Positions 60,068 through 64,000 of a DNA stretch of 64,000 nucleotides are shown piece by piece (within the stretch, counting starts at the first letter, position 1; each line of letters opens with the position of its first letter). The notes beneath the pieces are model-generated. The model ran no database searches. It worked only from the letters and a program-made list of their open reading frames with translations, and was not told the DNA's origin. Made by a program: the position numbers and the translations under genes. The stretch is from an uncultured Rhodocyclaceae bacterium (lineage in GTDB: Bacteria > Pseudomonadota > Gammaproteobacteria > Burkholderiales > Rhodocyclaceae): assembly GCA_934271525.1 (NCBI GenBank), contig CAKQRL010000005.1, positions 1 to 64,000 of the forward strand, in the 5' to 3' direction.

Positions 60068-60770
60068 AGTGCACAACGCGTGCAAAAATTACAAATCCGT
60101 GCGCGCGTTGGCGAATGTTTCTTTTAGCGTTGAAGAAGGCGAAATTTTCGGGCTTTTGGGGCCCAACGGTGCGGGCAAAACCACGTTGATTTCTTGCTTG
60201 GCAGGTTTGGCAACTTTAAGCTCGGGCAAACTTTCTGTGATGGGTTTTGACGTGGTGAAGGATTACAAAAAAGCCAGAAAATCGCTCGGCGTTGTTCCGC
60301 AAGAGCTGGTTTATGATCCATTTTTCACCGTTTTGGAAACCTTAAAACTGCAATCGGGCTTTTTTGGTGTTACAAACAACGGCGCTTGGATTGAAGAAAT
60401 TCTGCACGGCTTAAACTTAGAAAACAAGGCAAACGCTCCCATTCGTATGCTATCCGGCGGAATGAAGCGCCGTGTTTTGGTGGCGCAAGCTTTGGTTCAC
60501 AAACCGCCCGTGGTGGTGTTGGATGAACCCACCGCTGGGGTGGATGTGGAACTGCGGCAAAGTTTGTGGCAATTTATTCAAAATTACCAACAACGCGGCA
60601 ACACCATTATTCTCACCACGCATTATTTGGAAGAAGCCGAACAGATGTGTTCGCGCTTGGCACTTTTAAAAGAAGGGCAGTTGTTGCGTTTGACATCTAC
60701 AACTGAACTTTTAAAAGAACACGCGGGCAAAAGTTTGGAAGAAATTTTTATTGAGCTCATTAGAAAATGA
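60054..60770 (+). CDS. ABC transporter ATP-binding protein (YadG-like)
   Basis: 238 residues: Walker A GLLGPNGAGKTTLIS, Q-loop VVPQELVYDPFF, signature MLSGGMKRRVLVAQAL, Walker B VVVLDEPTAGVD and TTHYLEEAEQM. The resemblance is to YadG and drug or polysaccharide exporters. The ATG at 60054 gives MNAIEVHNACKNY. It follows mlaB in many betaproteobacteria. It is coupled to its permease by ATGA overlap. Confidence 0.9.
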   Translation: MNAIEVHNACKNYKSVRALANVSFSVEEGEIFGLLGPNGAGKTTLISCLAGLATLSSGKLSVMGFDVVKDYKKARKSLGVVPQELVYDPFFTVLETLKLQSGFFGVTNNGAWIEEILHGLNLENKANAPIRMLSGGMKRRVLVAQALVHKPPVVVLDEPTAGVDVELRQSLWQFIQNYQQRGNTIILTTHYLEEAEQMCSRLALLKEGQLLRLTSTTELLKEHAGKSLEEIFIELIRK

Positions 60771-61522
60771 TCGCCTGTTTTACCTTATTCAAAAAAGAAT
60801 TTATGCGTTTTTGGAAGGTTGGTTTGCAAACGCTTTTTGCGCCGATGATAACGGCGTTGCTTTATTTAACTATTTTTACGCAAGTCATGCAGGATAGAAC
60901 GGTTGAAGGTTTCAACGTGCCTTATACCGCTTTTTTGTTGCCCGGCTTAATTATGATGCAAATTTTGCAAAATTCCTTTTCCAACCCGTCATCCAGCTTA
61001 ATTCAAGCAAAGGTGATGGGTTCTATTATTTTCATTTTGTTGCCACCCATCGGTTATTTTGAGTTTTTCATCGCTTATGCCGCTGCCGCCATTGTGCGTG
61101 GTTTTTTAATTGGCATATCCGTTTTGTTTGTTTCCTCTTTTTTTGTGGATTTGCCCTTGGCGCATCCTTTGTGGGCAATTGCCTTTGCGCTTGCAGGCGG
61201 CGCACTGTTTGCCATTTTGGGCATTTTGGCAGGCTTATGGTCAGAAAATTTTGACCAAATTGCCACCCTTCAAAACTTTTTTATTTTGCCTTTAACAATG
61301 CTTTCAGGCGTGTTTTATTCCATCACGGTTTTGCCTACTTTTTGGCAAAAACTCTCTTATTTCAATCCGATTTTTTATTTGATAGACGGCTTTCGCTACG
61401 GCTTTTTTAGCCAAGCCGACACCTCGCCTTATTTGAGTTTGATGGTTACGCTTTTTTCAATTTTGCTTTTGAGTGCCATTACAATTCGCTTGATTGCCAA
61501 AGGTTGGCACTTGCGGCACTAA
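60767..61522 (+). CDS. ABC-2 type permease (YadH-like)
   Basis: A 251-residue permease with six helices; motifs PYTAFLLPGLIMMQILQNSFSNPSSSL and LPLTMLSGVFYSITVLPTFWQKLSYFNPIFYLIDGFRYG mark the ABC-2 family. Exported substrate unknown. Its last 44 bp overlap the convergent gluQ gene. Confidence 0.9.
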   Translation: MIACFTLFKKEFMRFWKVGLQTLFAPMITALLYLTIFTQVMQDRTVEGFNVPYTAFLLPGLIMMQILQNSFSNPSSSLIQAKVMGSIIFILLPPIGYFEFFIAYAAAAIVRGFLIGISVLFVSSFFVDLPLAHPLWAIAFALAGGALFAILGILAGLWSENFDQIATLQNFFILPLTMLSGVFYSITVLPTFWQKLSYFNPIFYLIDGFRYGFFSQADTSPYLSLMVTLFSILLLSAITIRLIAKGWHLRH

Positions 61523-62378
61523 GATTCCACGCTTTTTTTGCCCAATTCCAAATTTCCACGGTCGACTCATTTTTTATTTCAACAGGCGGGTTTTGGTTTA
61601 AAAATTTCAAAGCGCACCACAAATCTTTGGATGGATTTTTTAAGTTCAAAGGCCGAGCGTGCGTTTGTTTGGAAAGTTTTTCGCCGTTTGCATTTTTAAC
61701 AATGGGCACATGCGCATAACAAGGCGTTTTGAACTTTAAAACTTCTTGCAACAAAATTTGCCGAAAAGTGGAATTTTTTAAATCCGCCCCGCGCACAACG
61801 TGAGAGACGCCCGACAAAGCATCATCCACGATGCTTGCCAAATGGTAAGAAAACACATTGTCCCGCCGTTTGATAACAAAATCGCCGCAATCATCCAGCA
61901 AGTTTTGCGCACATTTTCCAAGCAAAAAATCGTTAAAAATCAATGTTTGATTAGGCACTTCAAAACGGATGGTTTTGTTTTTTAAATCGCCTACAATTTT
62001 GCGTTCTCGGCAAATGCCGGGGTAAAAAATTCCGCCATCGCTGGCTTTTTTTTGATTTTTTAAGGATTGCCGCGTGCAATGGCATTCAAATAAAAAAGGG
62101 CGCAACATTTCCAAAAAATCTTGGTAAATCTTCAAATGCCGACTTTGGTAGATCACTTTTCCATCCCATTCAAAACCAAAGGCATCCAAACTTTGCAAAA
62201 TGTTCAAAACAGAATCCGCTTTGGCGCGCGGCAAGTCGACATCATCAATTCTTAAAAGCCACAAGCCATTGCGCGATTTGGCATCCAAAAAACTTGCCAC
62301 AGCCGCAACAAGCGAGCCAAGATGCAATTCGCCCGAAGGTGTGGGCGCAAAGCGCCCGATGATTTTTTTTATCGTCAT
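61479..62378 (-). CDS. gluQ: Glutamyl-Q tRNA(Asp) synthetase
   Basis: A 299-residue GluRS paralogue lacking the anticodon domain. It attaches Glu to queuosine of tRNA(Asp). The HIGH-like motif is HLGSL after FAPTPSGE, the KMSKS-like motif is KLSKQ, and zinc ligands are CHC and a later YPGIC. The C-terminus contains element arm E31 (STVEIWNW) and overlaps the permease gene end. ATG 62378 gives MTIKKIIGRFAPTPSG. Confidence 0.93.
   Translation of the reverse strand: MTIKKIIGRFAPTPSGELHLGSLVAAVASFLDAKSRNGLWLLRIDDVDLPRAKADSVLNILQSLDAFGFEWDGKVIYQSRHLKIYQDFLEMLRPFLFECHCTRQSLKNQKKASDGGIFYPGICRERKIVGDLKNKTIRFEVPNQTLIFNDFLLGKCAQNLLDDCGDFVIKRRDNVFSYHLASIVDDALSGVSHVVRGADLKNSTFRQILLQEVLKFKTPCYAHVPIVKNANGEKLSKQTHARPLNLKNPSKDLWCALKFLNQNPPVEIKNESTVEIWNWAKKAWNLSAASANLWQSSEL
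61551..61566. repeat. Element E31, single arm inside gluQ
   Basis: AATTTCCACGGTCGAC on the plus strand, read as STVEI in gluQ on the minus strand. Confidence 0.82.
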
Positions 62379-62417
62379 TATTTAAAAAAACAATTAGAAA
62401 GCTCGTCAAATTTAAAC

Positions 62418-62423
62418 TATGCT
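62418..62423 (+). promoter_or_regulatory. Possible dps -10 box
   Basis: TATGCT lies 30 bp before the dps start codon. No good -35 box is present, as expected for an activator-dependent or stress-sigma promoter, which dps genes often have. Confidence 0.3.
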
Positions 62424-62453
62424 ATTAAAAATTGTTCAAAAAAGGAGAAAACC

Positions 62454-62918
62454 ATGGATATCGGCATTTCTGAAAAAAACCGCAAAGCCATTGCAGATGG
62501 GCTTTGCCATTTGTTGGCGGATTCTTACACGCTTTATTTGAAAACGCACAATTTTCATTGGAACGTCACCGGACCAATGTTTAACACCTTGCACACGATG
62601 TTTATGGATCAATACACCGAAATTTGGAACGCTTTGGACGAAATTGCCGAGCGCATTCGGGCGTTGGGGTTTTACGCCCCGGGCACTTACAAAGAATTTG
62701 CCAAACTAGCCAGCATTCAAGAAACCGAAGGCGTGCCGAACGCCCAAGAGATGATTAAAGAATTGGTGAAAGGGCAAGAAGCGGTTTCCAAAACGGCGCG
62801 CACCATTTTTCCGTTGGTGGATAAAGCAGCTGACGAACCCACGGCGGATTTGTTAACGCAACGCATGCAAATCCATGAAAAAAATGCGTGGATGTTGCGC
62901 AGTTTGTTGGAAAAATAA
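62454..62918 (+). CDS. dps: Dps ferritin-like DNA-protection protein
   Basis: 154 residues. The ferroxidase residues are in YLKTHNFHWNVTGPMF and MDQYTEIWNALDEIAERI. Dps stores iron, detoxifies peroxide and, in some species, binds DNA. The N-terminus is short without a Lys-rich tail, so DNA binding is doubtful. AAAGGAG precedes ATG 62454. Confidence 0.95.
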   Translation: MDIGISEKNRKAIADGLCHLLADSYTLYLKTHNFHWNVTGPMFNTLHTMFMDQYTEIWNALDEIAERIRALGFYAPGTYKEFAKLASIQETEGVPNAQEMIKELVKGQEAVSKTARTIFPLVDKAADEPTADLLTQRMQIHEKNAWMLRSLLEK

Positions 62919-62921
62919 ACG

Positions 62922-62982
62922 ATTTTCCACGGTAAACCACCATTTTTTTTGAAAAAAATTTTTGGTTTACCGTGGATTTTTT
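62922..62982. repeat. Palindromic element E32 (inward arm pair)
   Basis: Arms ATTTTCCACGGTAAACC and GGTTTACCGTGGATTTTT with core ACCATTTTTTTTGAAAAAAA. It lies between dps and apaH and extends to within 15 bp of the apaH start. Confidence 0.93.
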
Positions 62983-62995
62983 TTAAAACACAAAA

Positions 62996-63796
62996 ATGGC
63001 AACCTACGCCATTGGCGATTTGCAAGGCTGTTTTAAAAGCCTAGAAGCGCTTTTAAAAAAAATCGCCTTTTCCCCAAAAACCGACACGCTTTGGTTTGTG
63101 GGCGATTTGGTTAATCGCGGCGCGCAATCTTTGGAATGCCTGCGCTTTGTGAAAGATTTGGGCGGCGCAGCGCATTGCGTTTTGGGCAACCACGACATTT
63201 TTTTGATTTTGTGCGCCCACCAAATCCAATCGCCCAAAAAGGGCGACACGCTCAATGCCATTTTAAATGCCCACGATTGCGCCGATTTAATCGCGTGGTT
63301 GCAAAAGCAACCTTTGCTTTTTGAAAACGATTCGTTTGCAATGGTGCACGCTGGAATTTTGCCCTCTTGGAATTTAAACCAAGCCCGTTTGCACGCGCGC
63401 GCGGTGGAATGTGCTTTGCAAAACGATGCGGCATTTTTAAAACACATTTGGGGCAGTGATGCCAATACCGATTCTAACAATTTGGATTTTTACAGCAAAC
63501 TGCGCTTTGCGGTGAATGTTTTCACAAGAATGCGATTTTTAAAACGCAACAATGGCGATTTGGATTTTGATTTTAAAGGCGAAATTGCCAACGCTCCGCC
63601 TGATTTAATGCCGTGGTTTTGTAAGCGAAAACCCGATGAAAAAATTTTAATCACAGGTCATTGGTCGGCATTGGGATTAAAAATCACGCCGCATTGGTAT
63701 GCCTTGGATTCAGGTTGTTTGTGGGGCAGGGAATTGTCCGCTATCCGTTTGGAAGACCAAGCGGTTTTTCAAGTGCCGTGCCAAGAAAATGGATAA
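62996..63796 (+). CDS. apaH: Diadenosine tetraphosphatase
   Basis: ApaH splits Ap4A into two ADP. The metallophosphatase motifs are AIGDLQGCF, FVGDLVNRG, LGNHDIFL and MVHAGILPSW, ending in LDSGCLWGRELSAIRL. 266 residues, usual length. ATG 62996. rdgB starts 3 bp downstream and is probably cotranscribed. Confidence 0.95.
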   Translation: MATYAIGDLQGCFKSLEALLKKIAFSPKTDTLWFVGDLVNRGAQSLECLRFVKDLGGAAHCVLGNHDIFLILCAHQIQSPKKGDTLNAILNAHDCADLIAWLQKQPLLFENDSFAMVHAGILPSWNLNQARLHARAVECALQNDAAFLKHIWGSDANTDSNNLDFYSKLRFAVNVFTRMRFLKRNNGDLDFDFKGEIANAPPDLMPWFCKRKPDEKILITGHWSALGLKITPHWYALDSGCLWGRELSAIRLEDQAVFQVPCQENG

Positions 63797-63799
63797 AAA

Positions 63800-64000
63800 A
63801 TGCAAAAAATTGTTTTAGCTTCTCAAAATGCAAAAAAAATCAAAGAGTTGCAAGCGCTGTTGGGTGATTTGGGCGATTTTGAAATTCTGCCGCAATCGGT
63901 TTTTAATATTCCCGAAGCCGATGAACCCTTTGATTCTTTTATTGAAAACGCACTCAATAAAGCACGCAACGCTTCCAAATTTTCTGGCATGCCCGCTTTG
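63800..64000 (+). CDS. rdgB: Non-canonical purine NTP pyrophosphatase, 5' part
   Basis: The first 67 codons are in the window; the 3' end lies outside. MQKIVLASQNAKKIKELQALL matches the substrate-binding start (SxNxxK) of the RdgB/HAM1 family, and SFIENALNKARNASKFSGMPAL is its second conserved block. RdgB removes dITP and XTP from nucleotide pools. Confidence 0.9.
   Translation, partial: MQKIVLASQNAKKIKELQALLGDLGDFEILPQSVFNIPEADEPFDSFIENALNKARNASKFSGMPAL

Noticed and set aside
1311..62982. Reading the repeats as a CRISPR array
   Set aside because: Spacing is 0.6 to several kb and irregular, arms are palindromic and no cas genes are present.

Overview
The window reads as a chromosome segment of a betaproteobacterium, most likely Burkholderiales-like, with an AT-shifted genome (GC roughly mid-40s % by eye). 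The pointers are three porins of the Burkholderia/Bordetella type, an OmpA with the betaproteobacterial LCWRTGFWTP cysteine motif, the gyrA-ompA-ubiG neighbourhood, and an mlaFEDACB cluster followed by a YadGH-like ABC pair. Species cannot be named from the sequence alone. No rRNA, tRNA, CRISPR array, IS element or prophage was recognised.

Layout. 1-1.3 kb: 3' end of an AT-rich N6-adenine DNA methyltransferase. 1.4-9.7 kb: ankyrin protein, TonB-like protein, pseudopilin, NYN-LOTUS protein, DHH phosphoesterase, glutamate symporter gltS, small lipoprotein, ispE, Na+/H+ antiporter. 9.7-22.9 kb: DedA, purN, receiver protein with a degenerate GGDEF domain, AcuI/YhdH-type reductase, NlpC/P60 hydrolase, DegP-type protease, TPR O-GlcNAc-transferase-like protein, MFS exporter, gyrA, ompA, ubiG. 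22.9-31.4 kb: uvrA, a phase-variable membrane sulfatase-fold transferase, grpE-dnaK-dnaJ. 31.5-36.3 kb: RelBE-like toxin-antitoxin pair and three tandem porins. 36.4-47.5 kb: mutS, FHA protein, thiL, a GNAT/carbonic anhydrase fusion, glycosyltransferase, PP2C phosphatase, cobalamin adenosyltransferase, mnmE, OsmC protein, second Na+/H+ antiporter. 47.6-56 kb: stand-alone DUF262 protein, dksA, ybdD-cstA, ubiA, a secreted unknown, a lipoprotein, a phase-variable sulfotransferase-like (DUF2972-like) gene. 56.1-61.5 kb: the phospholipid-transport (Mla) operon plus an ABC exporter. 61.5-64 kb: gluQ, dps, apaH, start of rdgB.

The outstanding feature is a dispersed element. A 12-base core, GTTKACCGTGGA (reverse TCCACGGTMAAC), occurs about 53 times by my count, or once per about 1.2 kb. 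Nineteen loci carry two inward-facing arms around an AT-rich core built on T6-8 (G or C) A6-8, making a nested palindrome of about 55 bp. Others are single arms, and four lie inside coding sequences (gyrA, mnmE, mlaA, gluQ) in at least two reading frames. Density, intergenic pairing and intragenic copies resemble DNA uptake sequences of Neisseriaceae and Pasteurellaceae, but the core matches none of the dialects I know. Several genes appear to begin on the GTG inside an arm.

A second theme is phase variation: poly-C tracts of 11, 10 and 7 bases lie in three genes predicted to modify surface molecules, and the first is currently out of frame. GyrA carries Leu and Asn at the two classical quinolone-resistance positions. 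Uptake-like repeats, contingency tracts, tandem porins and a resistance-type gyrase together suggest a host-associated, probably naturally transformable organism; this is inference.
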